Source: Alphaproteobacteria bacterium
GTDB taxonomy: Bacteria; Pseudomonadota; Alphaproteobacteria; JAGPBS01
Direction: 5' to 3'
Assembly: GCA_018063245.1 (NCBI GenBank)
Contig: JAGPBS010000006.1
Span: forward strand, 1 to 51,617
Length of the DNA stretch: 51,617 nucleotides
Below, piece by piece: positions 7,635-16,389 of the stretch. The notes under the pieces are model-generated. The model had not been told where the DNA came from. It saw only the letters and a program-made list of their open reading frames with translations, and made no database searches. A program made the position numbers and the translations under genes. Every line of letters starts with the position of its first letter. Position 1 is the stretch's first letter.

Positions 7635-8789
7635 CTTCGGTGCTACATCTTTTAAGATTTGCAGCGATGCCTCATCAATGCCTGTCTGACGCAAATCGAT
7701 GTAAGTGAGATGACGGAAACAATATCTCAGGTCATCGACATCTTGACTACGAAAGATAATATCTCGATAACCTTGTAAGGAGAGCCGTTCAAGAGACGTA
7801 CAATTTTTGATCATGTAATTATTAAATGAAGCCTTTAATAAGCGCGTGTTATTCAGGTTGAGCTCTTTTAGCCTTCCAAGTTTGCTCTTTACTTCATACC
7901 AAAATAGTTCATTTTTTTCTATTGATACTTCCAAGTTATCGCAGCCTTCTAAAATAAGAACTTCTAGGGAATTGCATGTTCTCATAATCATTTCAAATTG
8001 GGGTAGATCAATAGGTGTTTGACTGAGATTGAGGCTTCTTAGATTTCTGAGAGTATTGGTGATGGCAAAAGTAGATGTTGGCAGTCGAGATTCTTGCGCT
8101 ACGTCATCTAACATGCCCCGAAGTTGATTGTATCCAGTCAGGTTTAGGACACGTAAAAATTTGCAGGCTCCGAGCGTAAAGGAAAGAGCCGCCCTAACCA
8201 AATCCTCACTTGCTAGGGCTCCTGTATTTACACTTGGGAAAGTAGAGTGATGAGCGCTTAAATCAAGCTCTCGTAAACTGATGAATGTATTTTTAAAGTA
8301 CGGCTCTACGAGATGAGAAATAATAAAGCGAACACAAGTGCTTGGATAATTGGCAAGGCGAAGTTTTTTCATTTCCGGAAAGCGTCCTAAAAAATCAAAC
8401 AGATGCTTAGTTACAATGCTCCGATTATCAAAATTCAGTTTTACAACTGACTGACATTTTGATTGATTCTCTTTTTCATAGAATTGATGGATGAAAGGAA
8501 AGTCTATTTTTGGTAAATGAGAAAGATCTAAGTAAAAGTACTGAAGGTTGTTGAAAGGAGCTAATCTATTATCGTTTGAGATATCTTCAAAAGAACGGAC
8601 ATGAAAGACAGCTCTTTTTCGTAAGACGAGTCCGAAGCTGCTTGCTTCTTCTTCAGTCATTTTGCGGATGAGTCTGTAGTCCAGCATTTCTTGAAAAGGA
8701 AGATAGAGCGTGATTCTTGTGTAGGTATGTCCTGACAAAAAAGTCAGGCCATTTGGGTCTGTGTTTGTTGCTGGTGCGATATGACTCAT
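7614..8789 (-). CDS. Leucine-rich-repeat protein (RNI-like)
   Basis: The protein has 391 residues from the chosen ATG at 8789, which has GGAGAG seven bases upstream. The frame stays open to 8897, but that extension lacks a better ribosome site. The first 70 residues are unique. From there to the end run irregular leucine-rich repeats of 26-30 residues, such as LRNLRSLNLSQTPIDL and NSLEVLILEGCDNLE. They resemble the long ribonuclease-inhibitor type rather than the 23-residue type of the other two LRR proteins here. No signal peptide or catalytic domain is seen. LRR proteins are protein-binding scaffolds and frequent effectors. The 3' end overlaps the YhcG gene by 21 bp. Confidence 0.75.
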   Translation of the reverse strand: MSHIAPATNTDPNGLTFLSGHTYTRITLYLPFQEMLDYRLIRKMTEEEASSFGLVLRKRAVFHVRSFEDISNDNRLAPFNNLQYFYLDLSHLPKIDFPFIHQFYEKENQSKCQSVVKLNFDNRSIVTKHLFDFLGRFPEMKKLRLANYPSTCVRFIISHLVEPYFKNTFISLRELDLSAHHSTFPSVNTGALASEDLVRAALSFTLGACKFLRVLNLTGYNQLRGMLDDVAQESRLPTSTFAITNTLRNLRSLNLSQTPIDLPQFEMIMRTCNSLEVLILEGCDNLEVSIEKNELFWYEVKSKLGRLKELNLNNTRLLKASFNNYMIKNCTSLERLSLQGYRDIIFRSQDVDDLRYCFRHLTYIDLRQTGIDEASLQILKDVAPKLEQILL

Positions 8790-8902
8790 AAAGGCTCTCC
8801 AATGGAATGAATTTGCTGTATTTTGTAGAATAAGGAGGCATAAGTCAAGGAGAAAGGAAAGCTTGAACAGGGCCTGTGGTGCTGAATTGACTATCACTTA
8901 AT

Positions 8903-8945
8903 CGTCACTCAGAGTCGCCTCTTATGGAGGCGACTCTGAGTGACG
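8903..8945. repeat. Solo palindrome, family B (19-bp arms)
   Basis: A perfect 19-bp inverted repeat (8903-8921 with 8927-8945) has a 5-nt loop. Its outer arms read CGTCACTCAGAG and its complement. The same outer arms bound the larger composite elements at 31140-31259 and 32728-32878. It lies between the divergent LRR and rarA genes and may be a short MITE-like or REP-like unit. Confidence 0.8.
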
Positions 8946-9054
8946 TAGGCGTATCGTTGACTTGCTTTCTGGTCTGAATGTATTTCTGGTGTTTCTTGTA
9001 ATTTTGTGCTACGTTTTTTTCAGTCATTTCATTTTGAATTTGTTGGATATTTCG

Positions 9055-10371
9055 ATGCTTTTCGATTCTTTAAAACCGAACGCTCCTCTTTCCGAGCAAT
9101 TAAGGCCACAAAGCCTTGAGCATCTCTATGGTCAGTCTGATCTTTTGGCTCAAAATCATGCTCTTTCACTGATGTTTCAAAAGAATCAGTTTCAATCTTT
9201 TATTCTGTGGGGCCCACCGGGGTGTGGCAAAACATCAATTGCGCGTCTGGTTGAAAAGGCTTTGCCGTCAACATGTGTGTTTGAGCAGATTTCTGCTATT
9301 TTCTCAGGTGTTGCTGATATTAAACGCGTGATTGCAGAGGCAGAGGCCCGCCAAAGCTTGGGTCAGAAAACATTTCTATTTGTTGATGAGATTCATCGTT
9401 TCAACAAATCACAGCAGGATAGTTTTTTGCCCTATTTGGAAAAAGGCGTCATCACGCTGATTGGGGCAACAACAGAAAACCCATCTTTCGAGCTCAACTC
9501 AGCCTTATTGTCGCGCGTTCAGGTTTTTCAATTGAAATCTTTGTCTGATGAGGCTTTGCGGGGCATTTTAAAAAGGGCAGAAGATTTTTTGCAAAGATCT
9601 TTGAATCTTGAGCCTGATGCTGAAGCAGCTTTGATTGAGATGTCTGGTGGGGATGGAAGAGCTCTTGTCAATTTCATTGAAGCGCTTGCAACTTTTCATG
9701 GATCAGCGACAGTTGGACCGATCACAGTTGCAATGTTAAAAGATTTGATCCAAAGACGCCCTGGTAATTATGACAAAAAGGGCGAAAATCATTACAATGT
9801 GATTAGCTGCTTGCATAAGTCTTTGCGCGGATCAGACTGTCAGGCCGCCCTTTATTATCTAGAGCGCATGCTTTCAGGTGGCGAAGATGGTAATTATATT
9901 GCAAGACGCTTGGTGCGTTTTGCAACTGAGGATATCGGCCTTGCTGATCCAAATGCTTTGCCTCAAGCGATTGCCGCTTGGCAGGCCTATGAGCGTCTTG
10001 GCTCACCAGAAGGTAATCTAGCTTTGTATCAAGCAGCTGCCTATCTTGCAACAGCGCCTAAATCAAATGCACTTTACGTGGCTGAAAAGGCTGTTCAAAG
10101 AGCTGTTGAGAGTCATGTGAATATTGAAGTTCCTTTGCATCTGATTAATCCTGTTACAAAAATGATGAAAGAGCAAGGATGTGGCAAGGATTACCGTTAT
10201 GATCATGATTTTCCACACGCCTATGCGGGGCAAGATTTTTTGCCAAAAGCTTTTGAAGGTAAGATGTTTTATCAGCCAACGGAGCGTGGATTTGAAAAAG
10301 AAATTTTAAAAAGAATTGCTTTCTGGAAAAAATTAAAAGAAGATCAGGATTCTCGTAACGATAGACTTTAA
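9055..10371 (+). CDS. rarA: Replication-associated recombination protein RarA (MgsA)
   Basis: A clamp-loader-like AAA+ ATPase that acts at stalled replication forks. From ATG 9055 it has 438 residues, close to the usual 430-450. The frame is open 31 codons further upstream, but that stretch would add a membrane-like segment unknown in the family. Walker A is GPPGCGKTS (about residues 53-61) and Walker B LFVDEIHRF (about 108-116), followed by GATTENPSFELNSALLSR. The C-terminal helical lid and oligomerisation region contain EDIGLADP and YRYDHDFPHAYAGQ. First gene of the rarA-rluC-asmA-ATP12 run, with 18 bp to the next gene. Confidence 0.95.
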   Translation: MLFDSLKPNAPLSEQLRPQSLEHLYGQSDLLAQNHALSLMFQKNQFQSFILWGPPGCGKTSIARLVEKALPSTCVFEQISAIFSGVADIKRVIAEAEARQSLGQKTFLFVDEIHRFNKSQQDSFLPYLEKGVITLIGATTENPSFELNSALLSRVQVFQLKSLSDEALRGILKRAEDFLQRSLNLEPDAEAALIEMSGGDGRALVNFIEALATFHGSATVGPITVAMLKDLIQRRPGNYDKKGENHYNVISCLHKSLRGSDCQAALYYLERMLSGGEDGNYIARRLVRFATEDIGLADPNALPQAIAAWQAYERLGSPEGNLALYQAAAYLATAPKSNALYVAEKAVQRAVESHVNIEVPLHLINPVTKMMKEQGCGKDYRYDHDFPHAYAGQDFLPKAFEGKMFYQPTERGFEKEILKRIAFWKKLKEDQDSRNDRL

Positions 10372-10389
10372 ACAATTAGGATTTATACC

Positions 10390-11415
10390 ATGGCACAGCC
10401 CATATTTCATATTATTACAAAAGATCATGACCAGCGTCGTTTAGACAAATGGTTGAAGGAAAAATTTCCGGGACTTTCTTTTTCGTTGCTCCAGCGGTTG
10501 ATTCGTCAAGGACAGATTCGGATTGATGGCAAAAGAGCAAAAGGAAATACGCTGCTTGCAAAAGGTCAAACAGTGCGCCTGCCTCCTTTGGATATTTGGG
10601 ATGAGGATCCATTTGAAGCACTGATGCGTCAAAAATTTACCTTGAGCGATGATGAAATTGAAGATCTGCAAAACTGTGTTTTGTATATGGATGATCATTT
10701 GATTATCTTCAACAAGCCAGCAGGTCTTGCTGTGCAAGGTGGAACAGGACAAAAGCGTCATTTGGATGGGTATCTTTCTTATTTGCAATATGGCAAAGAC
10801 ATGGCTCCGAAGATTCTGCATCGTTTGGATAAAGAGACTTCAGGTCTTTTATTGCTGGCTCGAACCAATGAAGCAACGCGATTCTATGGGGATCTCCTAA
10901 AGAATCAAGGGATTGATAAGATTTATTTGGCCTTATGTGCTGGTAAAGCTAAACATAAAAAAGCTTTGATTGATGCGCCGCTCGGCAAACAAAAAGATGG
11001 TCATTACGATAAGGTCAAAATTGATCAAGATGAAGGTAAGGATGCTCAGACTTATTATGAGTCGATTGCTTACAGCCGTACTCATGATGTTTCAATGGTT
11101 TTGGCGAGTCCGCTCACGGGCAGAACACACCAGATTCGTGTGCATTTATCCAGCCATGACTTGCCGATCTTGGGCGATTTTAAATATAAGGCGCCTAAAG
11201 AGACAATGAATGCAAAACCTGGTTATTTGTATTTACACGCTTTTCGGTTGATTGTTCCAAAATTATCAGATAAACAAGAAATGATTGATGTCATGGCGCC
11301 AATTCCGAGTTATTATGAGGAGATGATTTCGCGTATCGGCATGGATCAACCAGAAAAAATCTCAGGATCTTTTATCGCAGAATTTCGTAAACACAAAAAA
11401 AAGAACACTGTTTAA
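10390..11415 (+). CDS. rluC: RluC/RluD-family ribosomal large subunit pseudouridine synthase
   Basis: Isomerises uridines of 23S rRNA to pseudouridine. The 341-residue protein has an N-terminal S4 RNA-binding domain (about residues 12-65), the catalytic motif HRLDKETSGLLLLAR with the active Asp, and the C-terminal signature GRTHQIRVHL. RluC is likeliest because the gene follows rarA in many alphaproteobacteria, but the sequence alone does not exclude another member of this subfamily. It ends 9 bp before asmA. Confidence 0.88.
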   Translation: MAQPIFHIITKDHDQRRLDKWLKEKFPGLSFSLLQRLIRQGQIRIDGKRAKGNTLLAKGQTVRLPPLDIWDEDPFEALMRQKFTLSDDEIEDLQNCVLYMDDHLIIFNKPAGLAVQGGTGQKRHLDGYLSYLQYGKDMAPKILHRLDKETSGLLLLARTNEATRFYGDLLKNQGIDKIYLALCAGKAKHKKALIDAPLGKQKDGHYDKVKIDQDEGKDAQTYYESIAYSRTHDVSMVLASPLTGRTHQIRVHLSSHDLPILGDFKYKAPKETMNAKPGYLYLHAFRLIVPKLSDKQEMIDVMAPIPSYYEEMISRIGMDQPEKISGSFIAEFRKHKKKNTV

Positions 11416-11424
11416 AGGCATCAC

Positions 11425-13398
11425 ATGAAAAATAAAGCCTCTCCAATCCTTATTCTTACGCTCATTTTTCTGCTCGCAATTGTAGGGGTCAGTATTCGGT
11501 TTTTGACGAAGCTTGATAAAGAGACGCTCAAACAAACATTGATTGACCATGCAAAGGTTGAAACAGGCCTTGATCTGATGATCGGTGGTGATTTGATTTT
11601 GACTTATTATCCCTTAGGCATTGAGTTGAATGATGTAACCTTGCGAAAAACAATAGACAACCAGCAGGATGTTCCCGCTTTTTTAACTGTATCAAAAATG
11701 AAAGCTGAATTCGATATTGTTTCATTTTTAACAGGGAAAATTGTTGTTGATGATTTGGTTTTACAAGATGGCTCCTTATCCTTGGTGATGGGAAAAAATG
11801 AGGAGAGAAATTGGGACATTGAGCCTGCTGTTTTTGATAAGTCTGAGAGCGAGGCTTTTGATCTGGCTGTTGAGAATATTACCATTGAGAACATGGTTTT
11901 TTCTTTTGAAGATCAAAAAAAGGGTCTCTCGAAAAAGATTGGCATTTCAAACGCCGAAATGGCAGCTTATGACGGAGAGGCATTGACTTTGTCATTAGTT
12001 GGGAGTTTTGAAAGCGCTCCTTTAATTGTCAATTATCAAGGACCTTATCCAACGCATTATTTTTCAGATAAAGCAAAGGCTGAACCTATTTTATTAAAGG
12101 TTCGCTATGCGGGTAATACGCTTGAGTTAAATGGCAAGACAGGATCGCTGTTGAATTATGAAGAATCATTTCCGGTTCTCGATTTAAAAGCAATTATTTT
12201 GGGCGGTAAATTATCGGCTTTGAACCCTCTTTTAATGACATCCCTGCCTGATGTTGGTCCTTATGAGCTTAATTTTGAAATTGAATCAGATCCAGATTTG
12301 GTTCAGATCGATAAGATGATTTTGAAAATTCGTCAAAGTGAGTTTACAGGCAGTATCGATGTCTTCTTAAAAAATCAGCCAAAATACGATGTAAGCTTGA
12401 AAATCAAAGCATTGAATCTTGATGATTTTAAAGGCGGAGATAAAACATCAACGTCAGGACTTTTCGATCAGCTCATTCCTTATTTAAAAAATATGGATGG
12501 AGAGGCTGATATTGCCTTAAAAAGCTTTGGAGCATATCCGGGGACTGTCGACAATATCTACGCAACCATTGAGCAAAAAAATAATGTACTGACTGTTTCA
12601 GAGGTGAAGGGAAAACTATTTGGGGGTGATTTGTCAGGATTTGCTTCTTTGAATTTTCAAAAAGAGCCCCATTTAAACTGGGATCTGATGGTAAAAAATG
12701 CCAAAGTCGGTATGATTCTGAAAGATGAAGGTGTTGAGAGTTTGGCGCAGATCGAAATGAAGGCGAGTTCAAAGCTGTCTGGTCCTGACTCATTTATCAA
12801 TCAAATGAATGGTTCATTAGTTATCAAAGCAGGCCCGGGCTCAATTCCAAAATTGGATCTTGATTTTTTGCGCTCAGAGGTTTTGTCTTTTCTATTTCCA
12901 GCTGAAGCAGCGAAACAATCAACAGCTCTCAATTGTCTTGTCGCAGATTTTGATATTCGCAAAGGAGTGATGGGCACAAATTATGCGCTTCTAGATACAC
13001 AAGATTACACTCTTTTTGGAATGGGAAAAGTGCATTTGTTAAAAGAAACGGTGAATTTTATTATTGAGCCAAAGGCAAAGCATTTTGAGATCCTTAGTTT
13101 TAAAACGCCATTTCATGTTAAGGGCTCATATGATGATCTAAAAGCATCGCCTGTGAAGATGGCTTTGGCAGAAAAAGGAGCTGAAATCGGTATTTCTGTT
13201 GGTCTTGGAGGTCCCTTTGGCCTCATTTCATCCTTTATGTCTTTAGGAGAGCTTGATAAAGATCCTTGTACAAAGGCGATGAGGGGTGAGTATAAAAAAC
13301 AATCGGTCTTTGATCAAAAGACGCAGAGCTTGCCTCAGAGATTTAAAGATAAAATGAGCAATGATGTGAAAGACTTGTTCAATTCATTGTTTCAGTGA
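11425..13398 (+). CDS. AsmA-family envelope protein
   Basis: The 657-residue protein has one N-terminal membrane segment (about residues 6-27) and then a long beta-rich periplasmic body. AsmA features are the LxxxLIDHAKVETGLDL stretch just after the anchor, DLILTYYPLGIELNDV, and a C-terminal repeat-like segment (LNCLVADFDIRKGVM). AsmA-like proteins are thought to bridge inner and outer membrane for lipid transport and outer-membrane homeostasis. Tight spacing to rluC (9 bp) and to the next gene suggests one transcript. Confidence 0.87.
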   Translation: MKNKASPILILTLIFLLAIVGVSIRFLTKLDKETLKQTLIDHAKVETGLDLMIGGDLILTYYPLGIELNDVTLRKTIDNQQDVPAFLTVSKMKAEFDIVSFLTGKIVVDDLVLQDGSLSLVMGKNEERNWDIEPAVFDKSESEAFDLAVENITIENMVFSFEDQKKGLSKKIGISNAEMAAYDGEALTLSLVGSFESAPLIVNYQGPYPTHYFSDKAKAEPILLKVRYAGNTLELNGKTGSLLNYEESFPVLDLKAIILGGKLSALNPLLMTSLPDVGPYELNFEIESDPDLVQIDKMILKIRQSEFTGSIDVFLKNQPKYDVSLKIKALNLDDFKGGDKTSTSGLFDQLIPYLKNMDGEADIALKSFGAYPGTVDNIYATIEQKNNVLTVSEVKGKLFGGDLSGFASLNFQKEPHLNWDLMVKNAKVGMILKDEGVESLAQIEMKASSKLSGPDSFINQMNGSLVIKAGPGSIPKLDLDFLRSEVLSFLFPAEAAKQSTALNCLVADFDIRKGVMGTNYALLDTQDYTLFGMGKVHLLKETVNFIIEPKAKHFEILSFKTPFHVKGSYDDLKASPVKMALAEKGAEIGISVGLGGPFGLISSFMSLGELDKDPCTKAMRGEYKKQSVFDQKTQSLPQRFKDKMSNDVKDLFNSLFQ

Positions 13399-13409
13399 GG
13401 GTTTTCTGC

Positions 13410-14135
13410 ATGTCATCTGTGTCGCATCATCAATTACCGCTTTTAACTTTTGAGGTTTGTGTCATCGAACCAAAAGGCTATGGCATTAAAATCAATGGTG
13501 CTCTTAAAAAAACGCCTCATCAAAATCCTTTGATTTTTCCGACGAAACAATTAGCGATTCTCTATCAAGAAGAGTTTGAAGCATACCAAGGAAAATTTCC
13601 AAAAGATGTTTTGCTTATTCAGCAATTGATCTATACAGCCTTAGATCTTATTGCAGTCAATAGGGATGAGTATGTTGAGGATCTTGTCAATTATGCCTCG
13701 ACCGATTTGCTTTTATATCAGGCCCATTATCCTCAAGATCTTGTGTTGAGGCAAAAAGATTGCTGGGATCTTTACTTAGAAGGAGCAGGGAAGTTTTTAT
13801 CAATGACTTTTATGCCAACATTTGATTTTCAGACAAAGTTGGTTGATCGCTCAAAACTTTTATCTTACTTAGAGACGCTTGATGATTTTGCTCTTTCTGG
13901 TTTCTATACAGCTGTTGAACTGACTCATTCTTTTATTTTAGGTCTTGCTTTGTCAGAGCGAATGGCTTCTGTTTCAAGTGTTTGTGAGGCGGCTTTGTTA
14001 CATGAGACATATCAACAAGAAAAATGGGGCATATCTCAGGAGGCTCTCCAGATGAAAGAACGACTCAATCAAGAGTTGAGTCGTGTTGATTCATTTTTGA
14101 GCGCCCTTGGAAAGGGACAGTATCATGAAGGCTGA
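13410..14135 (+). CDS. ATP12-family F1-ATPase assembly chaperone
   Basis: Resembles the alphaproteobacterial and mitochondrial ATP12 chaperone, which binds the F1 alpha subunit during ATP synthase assembly. Family features are PLIFPTKQLAILYQEEF near residue 45, the conserved YASTDLLLYQA segment, and QKDCWDLYLEGA. The chosen ATG has GAGGG 8 bases upstream. A GTG at 13395 overlapping the asmA stop would add five residues. The 3' end overlaps the next gene by 11 bp. In many alphaproteobacteria this gene follows rluC, often with a HAD phosphatase between; here asmA takes that place. Confidence 0.85.
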   Translation: MSSVSHHQLPLLTFEVCVIEPKGYGIKINGALKKTPHQNPLIFPTKQLAILYQEEFEAYQGKFPKDVLLIQQLIYTALDLIAVNRDEYVEDLVNYASTDLLLYQAHYPQDLVLRQKDCWDLYLEGAGKFLSMTFMPTFDFQTKLVDRSKLLSYLETLDDFALSGFYTAVELTHSFILGLALSERMASVSSVCEAALLHETYQQEKWGISQEALQMKERLNQELSRVDSFLSALGKGQYHEG

Positions 14136-14646
14136 TTTACGAGCAGAGTGCGGTATATCTGATTCAAAAGGTATTTTGACTTTTCAAGGCAAAGACTATC
14201 CTTGTTTTTTTGGGAAAAATGGATTGTCAGTTTCAAAGGTCGAGGGAGATGGAAAAACACCGATTGGCCATTTTTCATTAGGACAATGTTTTTATAGAGC
14301 TGATCGAATCCAACTCCCAGAAACCAATCTTTCTTTCAGGGCCATTACCCCAAATGAGGGATGGTGCGATGATCAGGCGCATCCAAGCTATAATCAGCTT
14401 GTGCATTTGCCTTTTGAAGGTAGGCATGAAAAAATGTACTTGGAAGAAGGCATCTATGATCTGGTGATTGAAATTCTTTATAACCATGATCCAGTTGTAC
14501 CAGGTAAAGGAAGTGCAATCTTTTGGCATCTACAATCAGCCATGCGCCCTTATACAGAAGGTTGTCTTGCGATTGAGCGGGATGCCTTTCTTGGAATCAT
14601 TAAAGATCTAACACCTGGAATGATAATCGAAATTTGCGGCACATAA
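14125..14646 (+). CDS. L,D-transpeptidase (YkuD-like) family protein
   Basis: The 173-residue protein has a YkuD-type core: early GKNGLSVSKVEGDGKTPIG, the histidine of SAIFWHL (His135) and the catalytic cysteine in TEGCLAI (Cys147). Family enzymes form 3-3 cross-links or attach proteins to peptidoglycan. No signal peptide is visible, so export or a cytoplasmic role is unclear, and the usual SHGC is replaced by TEGC. The start is ATG 14125 with AAAGGGA upstream, inside the ATP12 gene. That overlap suggests translational coupling. Confidence 0.83.
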   Translation: MKADLRAECGISDSKGILTFQGKDYPCFFGKNGLSVSKVEGDGKTPIGHFSLGQCFYRADRIQLPETNLSFRAITPNEGWCDDQAHPSYNQLVHLPFEGRHEKMYLEEGIYDLVIEILYNHDPVVPGKGSAIFWHLQSAMRPYTEGCLAIERDAFLGIIKDLTPGMIIEICGT

Positions 14647-14719
14647 TCTTTTTAGTGATTGCGATTTTTGTCGATATGTGTGATAAAAAGGGAGCTATTG
14701 AAGGCTCGGTGAGGATAAA

Positions 14720-16378
14720 ATGTTAAAAATTTCATTGAATCAAGTAAATCCATGGGTTGGAAATCTTGAGTATAATTTTGAGAGAATTAAATACTTCTAT
14801 TTGAAGGCGGTTTCGAGCTCCTTAGATCTTGCTGTATTTCCTGAATGTGTTGTCACGGGGTATCCGCTTGAAGATCTAGTGCTGAAGAACTTTTTTATGG
14901 ATAGAGTGCTTGATTATGTTCAGCAACTTCTTGAGCTTTCTAAAGGGCATGATACTGCACTCCTGGTTGGCTCTCCCTATAAAATTGGTCGTAGAACTCA
15001 TAATTGTGCCTTGTTTATTCATCAAGGCGAATTAAAATATGTTATCCCGAAAAAGGCTCTGCCCAATTATGGCGTCTTTGATGAAAAGCGCGTTTTTTCT
15101 CCATCGCATGACACGACTCTGATTGAGTTTAAAGGCTATAACATTGGCGCTCTGATTTGTGAAGATATGTGGGTGGCTGAGCCAACAGCTGCTTTACAAA
15201 AGGCTGGAGCTGATTTTCTGATCGTTTTGAACGGATCGCCTTATGATGCAAACAAAGATGAATCTCGTAAAATGCAGAGCAATGCTCGTATTGATGAGGT
15301 GCATTTGCCTTTACTCTATGTAAATCTTGTTGGTGGCCAAGATAGCTTGATTTTTGATGGAACATCATTTGTGATGGATGAGTCTAAAAAGGTCATTGAT
15401 CAATTCCAGTCATTCCACGAGCAGTACAAAGTTTATCATCTTTCAAAACAAGCGAATCGATGTGTGATAGAACCTCAAGAACAACAATTACCATCTAAAA
15501 ATGATCATTTATCAAATCTCTATCAGGCTCTTGTGGTTGGACTTCGAGATTATGTTGAAAAAAATAGGTTCAAAGGTGTTATTTTAGGCATGTCAGGTGG
15601 GATTGATTCTGCTATATCAGCTGCGATTGCTGTTGATGCGCTCGGGAAAGAACGTGTTTTTGCCGTGATGATGCCATCGCCTTATACCTCGCAAGAGAGT
15701 CTTGATGATGCCGCTAAAGCATCAGCAATGCTGGGTATAAAGTATGATATCATTCCGATTGAAAAAGTGATGCAAGCCTATGGTGAACTTTTGCATGATC
15801 AATTTCAAGGCAAGGCAGCAGATATTACTGAGGAAAACATCCAGTCTCGTGCCCGTGGCATGCTTTTGATGGCCATGAGTAATAAATTTGGCATGATGGT
15901 TTTATCGACTGGGAATAAATCAGAAATGGCTGTTGGTTATGCAACGCTTTATGGTGACATGTGCGGCGGGTATAATGCGATTAAAGATGTCTATAAGATG
16001 GAAGTTTTTGCTTTATCGAAATGGCGAAATCAGAATCATCTATCGACATTTATGGGGCCTTTAGGAACAGTGATGCCTGAGCGTATTATCACCAAACCGC
16101 CATCAGCTGAGTTAAAACCAGGACAAAAAGATCAAGATAGCCTTCCGCCTTATGAGGATTTAGATGTTATTTTAGCAGGGCTTATTGAAGATGATTTGTC
16201 TGTTGCTGAGATCGCATCAAAGGGATATGCCGTTGATGTTGTTCGAAAAGTAGCGAGGCTTTTAGATAGAGCTGAGTATAAGAGACGTCAAGCGCCTCCA
16301 GGACCCAAGGTGACAAGAAAAGCTCTTGCACATGAACGGCGCTATCCGATTACCAATGGTTTTACTGATGAAATGTAG
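14720..16378 (+). CDS. nadE: Glutamine-dependent NAD+ synthase
   Basis: Makes NAD+ from deamido-NAD+, ATP and glutamine-derived ammonia. The 552-residue protein is the long two-domain form. The N-terminal nitrilase-like glutaminase has the Glu of FPECVVTGYP (Glu42), the Lys of KKALPNYGVFDEKR, and the nucleophile in ICEDMW (Cys147). The C-terminal synthetase has the PP-loop GMSGGIDSA (about residues 290-298) and STGNKSEMAVGY. The catalytic residues expected for both reactions are visible. It lies 73 bp after the L,D-transpeptidase gene and 11 bp before a glycosyltransferase gene. Confidence 0.95.
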   Translation: MLKISLNQVNPWVGNLEYNFERIKYFYLKAVSSSLDLAVFPECVVTGYPLEDLVLKNFFMDRVLDYVQQLLELSKGHDTALLVGSPYKIGRRTHNCALFIHQGELKYVIPKKALPNYGVFDEKRVFSPSHDTTLIEFKGYNIGALICEDMWVAEPTAALQKAGADFLIVLNGSPYDANKDESRKMQSNARIDEVHLPLLYVNLVGGQDSLIFDGTSFVMDESKKVIDQFQSFHEQYKVYHLSKQANRCVIEPQEQQLPSKNDHLSNLYQALVVGLRDYVEKNRFKGVILGMSGGIDSAISAAIAVDALGKERVFAVMMPSPYTSQESLDDAAKASAMLGIKYDIIPIEKVMQAYGELLHDQFQGKAADITEENIQSRARGMLLMAMSNKFGMMVLSTGNKSEMAVGYATLYGDMCGGYNAIKDVYKMEVFALSKWRNQNHLSTFMGPLGTVMPERIITKPPSAELKPGQKDQDSLPPYEDLDVILAGLIEDDLSVAEIASKGYAVDVVRKVARLLDRAEYKRRQAPPGPKVTRKALAHERRYPITNGFTDEM

Positions 16379-16389
16379 AGGAGGCTGAA

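Noticed and set aside
8962-9054. An N-terminal membrane-like extension of RarA
   Set aside because: RarA is a soluble ATPase of about 440 residues and the family start corresponds to ATG 9055.
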